From contig DHSO01000011.1 of NCBI GenBank assembly GCA_002410505.1, forward strand, positions 416-29,634: a stretch of 29,219 nucleotides of DNA. The letters are read 5' to 3'. Source of the DNA: Cloacimonetes bacterium UBA5284 (GTDB lineage Bacteria > Cloacimonadota > Cloacimonadia > Cloacimonadales > Cloacimonadaceae). How positions within the stretch are numbered: the stretch's first letter is position 1; the number at the start of each line of letters is the position of its first letter. Shown here piece by piece: positions 1 to 7,602 of the stretch. The notes below the pieces were generated by a model, which was not told where the DNA came from, searched no databases, and was given only the letters and a program-made list of their open reading frames with translations. The position numbers and the translations under genes are program-made.

Positions 1-499
1 AACTGTCGTCCCGCTGGGACTCAAGCCGTGTTTTGGAGATCGAGAACTATCTAAACTGGACTCTATCGGATATCGTAAATTGTACATCATAAATCCGTGT
101 AAATCCGTTCAATCACTTAAATCTGTGTTCTATTGTTTAATGCTCGCTTGCCTTAAAGATTAAGCTGTACCGATCGTGATTTAAAGCCGTTATCAAGCCA
201 TGCTCATGAGATGATAACGAGATGATAACGTGTTCGGCAAGGCTTGAAGCAAAGGGGGAATAGCCTGCGGGTATCGGTTCTCGGTTTCTCGGTTTGAAGA
301 TTGGGGAGAGGTCCCCTGACCGGTCGCTTCAGGATACTGCGGGGAGGAAGCTGGGATCACGAAAACTGGACATGTACTGTGTTTACCTGCTATTGTTTTG
401 ATGCACATTTTAGATATCAATACCATGGTTTTCGGCTTGCCAGATCCATAGTCAACTGATATGGTTACCCGGATATCGTAGAAACGTCTTCCAGACGTC
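1..499. other. gene-free left end
   Basis: I see no convincing gene here. A minus-strand frame of about 100 codons opens at 501 with TTG, but it begins inside the U-tract of the hcp terminator, has no ribosome binding site and has low-complexity composition. Positions 208-229 hold an 11-bp tandem repeat (GAGATGATAAC twice). Positions 484-498 hold a perfect short inverted repeat (ACGTCT, 3-nt loop, AGACGT) just beyond the terminator. Positions 88-140 read as near-repeats of 'aaatccgtgt/aaatctgtgt', which look like fragments of an interspersed intergenic repeat. Confidence 0.5.
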
Positions 500-530
500 A
501 AAAAAGAAGGCAGGAGATGAATCCTGCCTT
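500..530 (-). terminator. intrinsic terminator of the hcp operon
   Basis: A perfect 9-bp stem (507-515 with 522-530, AAGGCAGGA / TCCTGCCTT) with a 6-nt loop is followed, on the minus strand, by CTTTTTTG. It lies 24 nt past the hcp stop codon and closes the four-gene minus-strand operon. Confidence 0.88.
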
Positions 531-553
531 CATAGCAAGCAGATATTATTCTA

Positions 554-2206
554 TCAACCGGCCATCATGGCGGCGATGTCGTCATCAGGGTTTGTGGTTT
601 GTTTCAGACCAAAGGTATCGATGATCACTTTGGCTACTGCGGGAGATAGGAAGCCCGGCAGAGTGGGTCCTATCTGGATATTTTTGAAGCCGAGATACAA
701 TAGAGCGAGCAGTACAGCCACCGCTTTTTGCTCGTACCAGCCGAGGTCAAAGGATAGCGGAAGCTTATTCACGTCATCCAGTCCAAAGGCTTCTTTTAGT
801 TTCAGGGCGATAACTGCCAGGGAATAGGAGTCGTTGCACTGTCCGGCATCGAGAATGCGGGGGATACCGTCGATGTCACCCAGATTGAGCTTGATATAGC
901 GGTATTTGGCGCAACCGGCAGTGAGGATGATGGTGTCTTTCGGCAGCTTTTCAGCCACTTCGGTGAAGTATTTGCGGCTGGGCATGCGGCCATCGCAACC
1001 TGCCATTACCACAAAGCGCTTGATGGCGCCACTCTTCACCGCGTCTATCACTTTATCTGCCAGGGAAAGCACTGTGGCATGGGCAAATCCGCCGACGATC
1101 TCGCCGGTTTCGATTTCTTTGGGAGGCTGGCATTTGAGTGCGGCTTCGATAACGGGGCTGAAGTCCTTGGGCTTGCCGTCCCGGCGATCGGCAATGTGTG
1201 TAGCGCCGGGATATCCCGCCATGCCTGTGGTGAAGAAACGATCCAGATAGGTGTTTTCTTTGCGCAGGGGAACAATGCAGTTTGTGGTCATCAGGATAGC
1301 GCCATTAAAATTCTCAAAATCTTCCAATTGGTGCCACCATGAGGAACCGTAGTTGCCATGGAAATGCTTGAATTTTTTGAAGGCGGGATAGTAGTTTGCC
1401 GGCAGCATTTCGCTGTGAGTGTAGATGTCCACGCCCTTTCCTTCGGTCTGGATCAAGAGTTCTTCAAAGTCCTTCAGATCGTGTCCGGAGACCAGGATGC
1501 CGGGCTTTGTGCCTACGCCGATGTTTACATGAGTAGGTTCCGGATTTCCATAGGTGCTGGTATGGGCTTCATCGAGCTTGGCCATCACTTTCACGGCGTG
1601 TTCCCCGGTTTTCAGCACCATCGCGACCAGATCGTCTGCACTGAGGCTATCGTCGATGGTGGCAGAAAGGGCTTCCATTATAAATTTGTTTACTTCATCA
1701 TCCTGGAAGCCCAACATGGCGGCATGATCGCCATAGGCACCCACGCCTTTGAGGCCGATGGTAATGGTTTCACGCAGACTGCGGATATCTTCATTCTCTG
1801 TCTTCAGCACGCCCACTTTGGTGGCGAAATCTGTATATTGATCTTTCGATATCTTGAATGTAACAGCGTCCGGACACTTAGCACATTTGTCGCCGATGAG
1901 AGCACAAAGCTCATCTTTACGCTTGTCACGCATAGCTATAGCTTTATCTATCAAAGCGGTGATCACATCTTCAGACCAGTTGGCATTGGTGATCGTGGTA
2001 AAAAGACCCTGCATCACAAAAATGGCATCTTCGGGGTAGTATTTCCCATTTTGGATGAGTTTGTGGTCCACGTGAGCCAGGCCACGCAGACTGTAAATAA
2101 GAAGGTCCATCAGATTCGCCAGACTTTCGGATTTACCGCATACACCACGAACGGTGCATCCTGTGTTGCGAGCGGTTTCTTGGCATTGGTAACAGAACAT
2201 ACTCAT
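554..2206 (-). CDS. hcp: hybrid cluster protein / hydroxylamine reductase
   Basis: Cytoplasmic iron-sulfur enzyme of the Hcp family. Known members reduce hydroxylamine in vitro and act as nitric oxide reductases in vivo. The 550-residue length is normal. The N-terminal cluster motif is C5-x2-C8-x8-C17-x5-C23. The hybrid-cluster ligands are recognisable in order: His in SGHDL, Glu in HSEMLP, Cys in TTNCIVP, Cys in MAGCDGR, Cys in TAGCAKYRY and Cys in GQCND. The start is the ATG at 2206, preceded by AAAGGAGAAAC; a second ATG two codons later is possible. It is the last gene of an operon with a cupin, a 4Fe-4S protein and a TetR-type regulator, and a terminator follows. The ferredoxin-like neighbour could be its electron donor (inference). 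Confidence 0.97.
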   Translation of the reverse strand: MSMFCYQCQETARNTGCTVRGVCGKSESLANLMDLLIYSLRGLAHVDHKLIQNGKYYPEDAIFVMQGLFTTITNANWSEDVITALIDKAIAMRDKRKDELCALIGDKCAKCPDAVTFKISKDQYTDFATKVGVLKTENEDIRSLRETITIGLKGVGAYGDHAAMLGFQDDEVNKFIMEALSATIDDSLSADDLVAMVLKTGEHAVKVMAKLDEAHTSTYGNPEPTHVNIGVGTKPGILVSGHDLKDFEELLIQTEGKGVDIYTHSEMLPANYYPAFKKFKHFHGNYGSSWWHQLEDFENFNGAILMTTNCIVPLRKENTYLDRFFTTGMAGYPGATHIADRRDGKPKDFSPVIEAALKCQPPKEIETGEIVGGFAHATVLSLADKVIDAVKSGAIKRFVVMAGCDGRMPSRKYFTEVAEKLPKDTIILTAGCAKYRYIKLNLGDIDGIPRILDAGQCNDSYSLAVIALKLKEAFGLDDVNKLPLSFDLGWYEQKAVAVLLALLYLGFKNIQIGPTLPGFLSPAVAKVIIDTFGLKQTTNPDDDIAAMMAG

Positions 2207-2225
2207 GTTTGTTTCTCCTTTATTA

Positions 2226-2543
2226 TTATGGTTTTGGCATTTTTATGACAAGGACGCGCAATACAGTGTCGCCCTCATTGGTCAAAGCATGGGGAATGTC
2301 CTTGGGACTGTCGATGATCGTGCCCGCGGGGAAAGTCTTGCTTTCCTCCCCTATGCTCACGGTTGCGCTACCTTCGACTACGAAGAACGCTACGTTAACG
2401 GGAGTTTTATGAGCCTTCAGATGCGCTTTGGGCTCAAATTCTATGTGGACGATTTCGCCTTCCGGCCGGCTGTAGAGCTTTGTTCCTACCATGCCCATGG
2501 CATTGAGTACCGGGGGAATATCCTTATAATATCTGCTTTCCAT
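2226..2543 (-). CDS. small single-domain cupin protein
   Basis: A 105-residue cytoplasmic protein with one cupin barrel. It shows the usual pattern: a PEGEIVHIEFEP strand, the histidine-containing segment HLKAHKTPVNVAFFVVEG, a glycine-rich turn, then FPAGTIIDSPKDIPHAL with a late histidine as in cupin motif 2. Such proteins bind a metal or small ligand, but the substrate cannot be told from sequence. I choose the ATG at 2543 because TAAGGAGAAGAAT sits just before it; the reading frame opens 9 codons earlier, inside the preceding gene. It lies 10 nt after the 4Fe-4S gene and 19 nt before hcp, so it is co-transcribed and probably serves the same stress response. Confidence 0.85.
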   Translation of the reverse strand: MESRYYKDIPPVLNAMGMVGTKLYSRPEGEIVHIEFEPKAHLKAHKTPVNVAFFVVEGSATVSIGEESKTFPAGTIIDSPKDIPHALTNEGDTVLRVLVIKMPKP

Positions 2544-2553
2544 ATTCTTCTCC

Positions 2554-3369
2554 TTAGATGATCTTACCATCTATGCTGATTACGTTTACTTTTACAAAAT
2601 GCATTTTTCCTGCGCGCTCCAAAGCTTTTTGTAACAGGATTTCGGTGCCGCTGCAACAGGGAACTTCCATGCGCACGATGCTCACGCTATTGATCTTGTG
2701 CAGACTAAAGATTTGCGCCAATTTGTCGATGTATCTTTCCAGATCCTGATCCAATTTGGGACAGAAAGTGATCACGATCTTACCTTTGAGGAAACGGCGA
2801 TGAAAATCGCCAAAGGCATAAGGCACGCAATCTGCAGATATCAGCAGATCGGCATTGTCAAAATACTGTGCTGCAGGATTGATCAGGGTAAGCTGTACCG
2901 GCCATTGACCCAGTTCAGACTGAAGAGGGCCACTGTTTTGATCGCTACCCGCTTTGCTTTCTATCGTCTGCGCGTGGGTGCCGCTGCACCCGCATTCCAT
3001 GGTTTCTTCCTGAGTTAAAGAATCAATATCATAGCCATTCTCTTTTAAAATATCCAGAGCCTGGCCGTAATAATTCATTTCACCGTGTGATTTCAGATGA
3101 TGCAGGTGCGCTTTGATGGTGTTGTGGCCTGCTTTCATGATGTTTTCCATCACCAATGCCTCGCTGTAAGGCTCCGCTTCGCGCTCCTCTACCAGGATTG
3201 CTCCTTGAGGACAGGTGCCGATACAGGCTCCCAGACCGTCACAAAACAGGTCGCTGACCAGGCGCGCTTTGCCATCAATCACTTGCAATGCTCCTTCCGG
3301 ACATCCGGGGATGCACAGGCCGCAGCCATTGCACTTCTCTTCGTCGATCTTGATAATCTGACGCTTCAT
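2554..3369 (-). CDS. 4Fe-4S ferredoxin-type protein, Hcp-associated
   Basis: A 271-residue cytoplasmic protein with two N-terminal 4Fe-4S motifs: C13-x2-C16-x2-C19-x3-C23-P, and C43-x5-C49-x3-C53-P in the form CDGLGACIGTCP. The rest has further cysteines (ECGCSG near 128; SADCVPYAF, TFCPKLD and VPCCSGTE in the last 100 residues), suggesting more metal sites. Proteins of this layout often lie beside hcp, and an electron-transfer role to Hcp is a fair inference. The gene overlaps the TetR-type gene upstream by 4 nt (ATGA) and is followed closely by the cupin gene. The start ATG at 3369 lies just before the first cluster motif, as expected. Confidence 0.9.
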   Translation of the reverse strand: MKRQIIKIDEEKCNGCGLCIPGCPEGALQVIDGKARLVSDLFCDGLGACIGTCPQGAILVEEREAEPYSEALVMENIMKAGHNTIKAHLHHLKSHGEMNYYGQALDILKENGYDIDSLTQEETMECGCSGTHAQTIESKAGSDQNSGPLQSELGQWPVQLTLINPAAQYFDNADLLISADCVPYAFGDFHRRFLKGKIVITFCPKLDQDLERYIDKLAQIFSLHKINSVSIVRMEVPCCSGTEILLQKALERAGKMHFVKVNVISIDGKII

Positions 3370-3953
3370 TTCTTAACCTCTATTAGTATTATTATAGTAT
3401 TTAGTAGGGATCTGCCTTCTTCCCTCAGGTCAAACGCGTGTTTGCTCATATTCCATTGACTCACCAACATGCGCATCGATCCCACTATCATGCGGAAGAT
3501 GTGCAGGGGATTCAGATCGGCGTGTATCATGCTAAGGCTTTGTCCTTCAGTAATGTAGCCCATTACTTCGTTTCGGTGGATGTGCATTATCGAAAGAAGC
3601 TGCTCTTCAAAAGAGTGGTCGTTCTTAAAAAGCTCCTCGCTAAACATCACCATGGCCAGATCAGGATCTTTGCTGAACATCTCGTAGCGGTCCATCACAA
3701 AGCTGCTGATCCTTTGGATAGGGGGCAGGTTCCGACTGTTTATCTGTTCAATCACCGAACAGGAGATGTGTTCAAAATAGCAAAGGATCATCTTGATAAG
3801 CTCATTCTTGCTGGCAAAATGCCGATACAGAGCGGCATCGCTAATTCCAACGCTTTTGGCCAGAGTCTTGGTCGTAAGTTTCTCATAGCCTTGCCGCGCA
3901 ATCACGCGGATGGCGGCTTGTATGATTTCCATTTGTCTTGTGGTAATTTTCAT
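3366..3953 (-). CDS. TetR/AcrR-family transcriptional regulator
   Basis: A 195-residue DNA-binding regulator. The N-terminal helix-turn-helix is clear: an IIQAAIRVIARQGYEKLTTK helix pair, then LAKSVGISDAALYRHF and the usual SKNELI after it (residues about 8-55). The C-terminal helical domain that binds the effector is not similar to anything I can name. I choose the ATG at 3953, preceded by AAAGGAATAACA, over a start 8 codons upstream. The stop overlaps the start of the 4Fe-4S gene by 4 nt, so it heads the hcp operon. The inverted repeat at 3978-3997 is a likely operator, which points to autoregulation. By context it senses nitrosative, oxidative or redox stress (inference). Confidence 0.93.
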   Translation of the reverse strand: MKITTRQMEIIQAAIRVIARQGYEKLTTKTLAKSVGISDAALYRHFASKNELIKMILCYFEHISCSVIEQINSRNLPPIQRISSFVMDRYEMFSKDPDLAMVMFSEELFKNDHSFEEQLLSIMHIHRNEVMGYITEGQSLSMIHADLNPLHIFRMIVGSMRMLVSQWNMSKHAFDLREEGRSLLNTIIILIEVKK

Positions 3954-3977
3954 TGTTATTCCTTTGCATCGGCGCAT

Positions 3978-3997
3978 GTAAGTAAGCGCTCACTAAC
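3978..3997. promoter_or_regulatory. putative TetR-type operator (20-bp inverted repeat)
   Basis: GTAAGTAAGCGCTCACTAAC is an inverted repeat centred on AGCGCT; 8 of 10 base pairs are symmetric. It lies 24 nt upstream of the regulator start codon and directly downstream of a plausible -10 element, where binding would block transcription. Size, symmetry and place fit a TetR-family dimer site. Confidence 0.65.
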
Positions 3998-3998
3998 C

Positions 3999-4026
3999 AA
4001 TCTAATCTGAACCGCTTTTTTGGCAA
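3999..4026 (-). promoter_or_regulatory. putative promoter of the tetR-4Fe4S-cupin-hcp operon
   Basis: On the minus strand, TTGCCA (4026-4021; 5 of 6 to TTGACA) is followed after 16 nt by TAGATT (4004-3999; 4 of 6 to TATAAT). The inverted-repeat operator starts 1 nt further on. This is a consensus match only. Confidence 0.4.
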
Positions 4027-4398
4027 GCAATATATTCAGTATATCCGAAATTTATTTTGCCCAAGAGCAATGAAAAGCGACCAGGCAGCATATAATGCAA
4101 GAAGTTAGCTGAGCACTATCAAAAATCAGAACGGCTCTTGGGGCAGTTCCAATTATGCAAGAGAACGATAGATTTTTGGGTGGTGCCGGGAGGCTTGTGA
4201 TAATAATGTCTAACTGAGATTGTGGAACACTATCAACACGGCATAGACATAAAAGGCAAGAAATACCTTGTCAATTAAAGTGAATAAAAGACCTTGGCAA
4301 CAGAAAGAATAAAGTGAAGAGAGGAAAAGAAAATCAGAAAGCGACACAGGTTTTGGAAAATTGCAAAAACGAAATACAGCGTCAGAGACGACAATCCC
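4027..4398. other. intergenic region upstream of the small membrane gene
   Basis: I see no supported gene up to 4398. There are weak repeated words (atgcaaga twice, actatcaa twice) but no ordered array. The plus-strand frame of the next gene is open from 4318, giving 27 extra codons rich in Arg and Lys, but it has no ATG, GTG or TTG before 4399. Confidence 0.45.
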
Positions 4399-4728
4399 GT
4401 GACGGTTTATTTGAAGGTGACCATGCAATTAGCCTTGCTGTTTACTGTATTTTTTCTCCTTTTAATCCAGTTTGGCAGCCAAGCAGATTATTCTAAAACC
4501 GGAATCAATAGCGGATACTATGTTACCTTTGAACCGAGTTATACCAACGAACCGGTGCCTCTGCCCGCAGCAAAATCACCCGGATCGGTTTCGAACAAAC
4601 GGGATAAACTCACTCCTCTCTTCGGCTTTATTCCTCGTTATGTGGCCATTATGAGCTTCGTGATTATTGTGGTGATCTCCGGGGGCTTTATTTTGATGTA
4701 TCTTCGCGTTACCGGGCTATTGCGCTAA
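4399..4728 (+). CDS. small membrane protein of unknown function
   Basis: I do not recognise the family. From a GTG start the product is 109 residues: a first hydrophobic segment (QLALLFTVFFLLLIQFG), a polar, proline-rich middle of about 45 residues, and a second hydrophobic segment (VAIMSFVIIVVISGGFILMY) before a short basic tail. Two membrane spans with the middle in the periplasm is the simplest reading. The start is uncertain: GTG 4399, or ATG 4423 after GAAGGTG. The open, basic stretch back to 4318 suggests the natural N-terminus might lie further upstream with an odd start or a sequence error. The layout of a basic N-terminus, one span and a proline-rich segment faintly recalls TonB-like proteins, but no TonB C-terminal domain is present. 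Its stop codon interleaves with that of the convergent gene (4-nt overlap). Confidence 0.5.
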   Translation: MTVYLKVTMQLALLFTVFFLLLIQFGSQADYSKTGINSGYYVTFEPSYTNEPVPLPAAKSPGSVSNKRDKLTPLFGFIPRYVAIMSFVIIVVISGGFILMYLRVTGLLR

Positions 4729-7394
4729 AGACCGATTCCCAAGATCACATCCACGGCGATATTACCTTCTTTAGTTTTGCTGAGCCGCAGTCCGGCGGAG
4801 CTCATACCCATGAAGGCTGCTCCAATTTCTGCGATCAGTTCCACTCCATAAGAATACTGATCCAAGAGCTTATTATTTTCCTGCGGAAGCGACATATCGT
4901 AAAACAATCCGAGATTGATATCTTCCATATATATCTGAGGGGTCCACAGCCCTTCTCTGATCTTAAATAAAGGAAAATAAAGGCTGTTGCGCAGTGTGGC
5001 TCCTTTATTTGTAGCCATTTCATGTTCATAGCCGCGTAGGGGATAGAAGGCGTCATCGGGATCTGCATCAGGATCGTAGGCGAGATTCAGAGTGCTATTG
5101 AGCTCGCTCCTGGCGATAAACTTTTGTCTCAAAGCCAGCTGTCCTTGCCATCCTGTGCGATAGCGGCTATCAAGGCTTAAATCGCTGTATTCCGTGATGA
5201 AGGTGTTGCGGATACCGACCTGGCCGCCTGCCCAGGAAAGGCTTTGGCTGATGAAAGGATAGGCCAGATAGCTGTCAAATTGATCCCGTGCTTTCAGGCC
5301 CAAACCGGCATTGATGCTGTTAAGTCCGTAATTCTGGCGTAGATAGAGGTTCATGGAGTTGTTCAGAGTTACGCTCAGATTATCATCTGAACTGATGATC
5401 AGATCCTGGTTTAGAGGGCTCAGGATGCGGCTGCCGACCGCGAGATCTCCGATCACTTTTTTTCGTTGCGTATCATACACAGCCTGGATTTGCCATTGAG
5501 GGATGTCGCCCACGGCATCCATGCCCACCAAGATAGCTCCGATGGCCAGGGAATCAGCACTTCCCTGGATGATGGGCAAGCGTAAGGCGCGGGGATTGAT
5601 CATGTGGAAGATGTTCCGGCTATAATCTCCGTGATAGACAGGGCTGCCGTCAAACAGCGTGCTTTGTCCGTGGAATTTCCCTCTGGCAAATGGGGCTTCG
5701 GGTTTCTTGGTGATGGGACGGCGGCTTTCGCTGATGTTTAGTGGAGCTTGATAGATGTCCATGCCTCCGGCGTTTGGGGACAGGTAATACATGGTAGCGT
5801 CATCGGGAAACACAGGATCTTTCAGATAGTCTTCACTCTGCACAGCATATGATTTGCCGCTTTTTGTATCCAGCACATAGCCTTTCAATTGATCGTTCAG
5901 AGTTTCGTTGTAGCGCAATTTGCCGTCTTGTGCGCACAGCAGGATGTTTGCCCCGGGGCTGCTCACAACCGGTGTTAATGTGGCATCGTCCAGCTTGTAG
6001 ATATCGGTGTTGCTCCAATAGGGCTTAGCGTTCAGATATAGTTCACGATCCATTTGGCAGATAGCGTGGATCAGTTCTTCACCTTCATACAGCACTGTCT
6101 TGCTATGGGAGGCGGGATCATAATTAAACAGGACAGAGCCGCGATATAAGGCTTTATCTTCAGAGATCAGCAGGCTTCCATCCGCTTTGGGCAAGAATGC
6201 CCTAACTCTGCCCTCATAGAGGATTCTGCTACTATTAGCATCTTTCAACAGAATCTGGGAGATGGCTCCGTAGCCTTCATTTTCGCGATTTTCAAATCCG
6301 CGTTTATACTCGTTTCGGCTGTAGTAAACTTTATCCCCCAGAATGTGGTATCCTGCCGGGAAGCCTGTGGCTTGGGATACTATTGTCTCGGCTTTCGAGT
6401 CCGCTTTGCCGAGCTCCAGACGCATGAGTTTATTAAAGGAGAATCCGGAGTTTGGTCCTGTCTTTTCCTGCAGGCTTTGTGTGTAGTAAAGCGCGTTCCC
6501 GTGATAACTCAGATCAGCTTTGTTCCAGCCATCTTCGGTGATCTGTGTTCGTTCAATCTCTTTCAAGCGGGCTTTTTCTTCAGCTTGCCAATTGCTCCAA
6601 AGACTTTGTAGGGGGAGTCCGTAAGCATTTTTGAAGGCCGGATCCAGGGCTACGGAGGGACTTATCATGTTTGAGTAGGCTTCTATTCGGGAAGAGTTGT
6701 CCCGATACATAGCGGCGAATTTATCTTCCCCGTAGGTTTCGGCCAGATAGCGGTGGAAACTACCACCGAAGACATAATAATGGGCCAGGGGTGTATCCGA
6801 AGAATAGTATGAGGCTTTGGTAGGTGAGGGTAGTTTGTCTTCCCGAGCCAGGGCTGAGATCAGGGCGGAATAGTAAGCGCTGTTCATCCTGCCGCTGTTT
6901 TTTGAAAGCTGGGATTCCCCATAGACCGTGATACCTTCCGTCATCCACATGGGCTGAAAGGTTTGCACATAGAATATATTTCCAAAGAGCGTGCGTAATA
7001 TTGCAGGCAGCCCGGATTCATGACTGAGCTGCAACTGATGGATGTATTCATGGGGAGCCACGATCTGAAACCAATCTTCTCCAAAAGAGAGTTCATCATT
7101 GGTGGGCGGATACATATAGAGACCGATCAGATTGCCGGTGGGGCTGGCAAAGCCATTGACCAGATTGCCCATATCTTCCAGCTTGATGGCAGCGTGGGGA
7201 TATGTGTTTCCGGTAAGCTGCTCCAGGCGTGGACGGTAATACTGAATCACCTGCAGGGCATGCAGCGCTTCATCTTCCATACCGGTGTGGTAGTAGACCG
7301 TAAATTTATCGGTGCCCATGGTCTTCACCGCTCCCGCCAGCATCCCGGCAGCAGAACACAGGCAAAGAATCAGTATAGCTTTTATGATCTTCAT
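4725..7394 (-). CDS. envelope protein: gluzincin metallopeptidase + propeller + Omp85-like barrel
   Basis: An 889-residue exported protein. Residues 1-21 form a signal peptide (AILILCLCSAAGMLAGA) with no proper lipobox. Residues about 30-230 resemble peptidase MA-like gluzincins: zinc motif H115-E-Y-I-H119 and WMTEG with E153 as likely third ligand, 34 residues later. Residues about 280-600 hold repeated strands with aromatic-aspartate ends (ALYYTQS, KVYYSRN, TMYYLSP), as in TolB-type beta-propellers. The last 280 residues alternate polar and apolar positions like an outer-membrane barrel; LRGYEHE (787-789 RGY) followed by LRNSLYFPL and later LGLFYD matches the Omp85/surface-antigen signature, and the end is IGL. 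So the peptidase and propeller may be anchored by their own barrel (inference). The start ATG follows AGGGATCATAGT. It is convergent with the small membrane gene. Confidence 0.82.
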   Translation of the reverse strand: MKIIKAILILCLCSAAGMLAGAVKTMGTDKFTVYYHTGMEDEALHALQVIQYYRPRLEQLTGNTYPHAAIKLEDMGNLVNGFASPTGNLIGLYMYPPTNDELSFGEDWFQIVAPHEYIHQLQLSHESGLPAILRTLFGNIFYVQTFQPMWMTEGITVYGESQLSKNSGRMNSAYYSALISALAREDKLPSPTKASYYSSDTPLAHYYVFGGSFHRYLAETYGEDKFAAMYRDNSSRIEAYSNMISPSVALDPAFKNAYGLPLQSLWSNWQAEEKARLKEIERTQITEDGWNKADLSYHGNALYYTQSLQEKTGPNSGFSFNKLMRLELGKADSKAETIVSQATGFPAGYHILGDKVYYSRNEYKRGFENRENEGYGAISQILLKDANSSRILYEGRVRAFLPKADGSLLISEDKALYRGSVLFNYDPASHSKTVLYEGEELIHAICQMDRELYLNAKPYWSNTDIYKLDDATLTPVVSSPGANILLCAQDGKLRYNETLNDQLKGYVLDTKSGKSYAVQSEDYLKDPVFPDDATMYYLSPNAGGMDIYQAPLNISESRRPITKKPEAPFARGKFHGQSTLFDGSPVYHGDYSRNIFHMINPRALRLPIIQGSADSLAIGAILVGMDAVGDIPQWQIQAVYDTQRKKVIGDLAVGSRILSPLNQDLIISSDDNLSVTLNNSMNLYLRQNYGLNSINAGLGLKARDQFDSYLAYPFISQSLSWAGGQVGIRNTFITEYSDLSLDSRYRTGWQGQLALRQKFIARSELNSTLNLAYDPDADPDDAFYPLRGYEHEMATNKGATLRNSLYFPLFKIREGLWTPQIYMEDINLGLFYDMSLPQENNKLLDQYSYGVELIAEIGAAFMGMSSAGLRLSKTKEGNIAVDVILGIGL

Positions 7395-7535
7395 ACTATG
7401 ATCCCTATCGTTTTTGGCAATGCTACAAGCTATACAAATCGGTCAAGAAAATTCCGAGGATACAATTTGCCATCGATCAGTATGGCGGCCATCGAGCTAA
7501 GAGTGTAGCCCAAACACAGACTATACAAGCATTAT

Positions 7536-7575
7536 AAAGAAGGCCAGAAAAGACCCTCGTGAGGACTTTCCTGGC
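7536..7575 (-). terminator. intrinsic terminator of the C25-like peptidase gene
   Basis: A long imperfect stem (GCCAGGAAAG at 7575-7566 with CTTTTCTGGC at 7552-7543, plus an inner CCTC/GAGG) is followed on the minus strand by CTTCTTTAT. It lies 27 nt after the stop codon of the 1811-residue protein. The remaining 7395-7535 interval holds no gene I can support. Confidence 0.75.
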
Positions 7576-7602
7576 AATTGTAAGCAGAGCCTGCTCTGTA
7601 AT

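Noticed and set aside
193..501. Minus-strand frame of 102 codons
   Set aside because: It opens with TTG inside the hcp terminator's U-tract, has no ribosome binding site, and its composition is not protein-like.
1358..2248. Plus-strand frame of 296 codons opposite hcp
   Set aside because: It is the antisense shadow of a well-conserved gene; the hcp frame explains this stretch.
3438..4010. Plus-strand frame of 190 codons opposite the TetR-type gene
   Set aside because: Shadow frame; the minus strand has a clear helix-turn-helix and ribosome binding site.
4314..4496. Alternative plus-strand frame overlapping the small membrane gene
   Set aside because: No ribosome binding site and no protein-like pattern; the other frame has two membrane segments.
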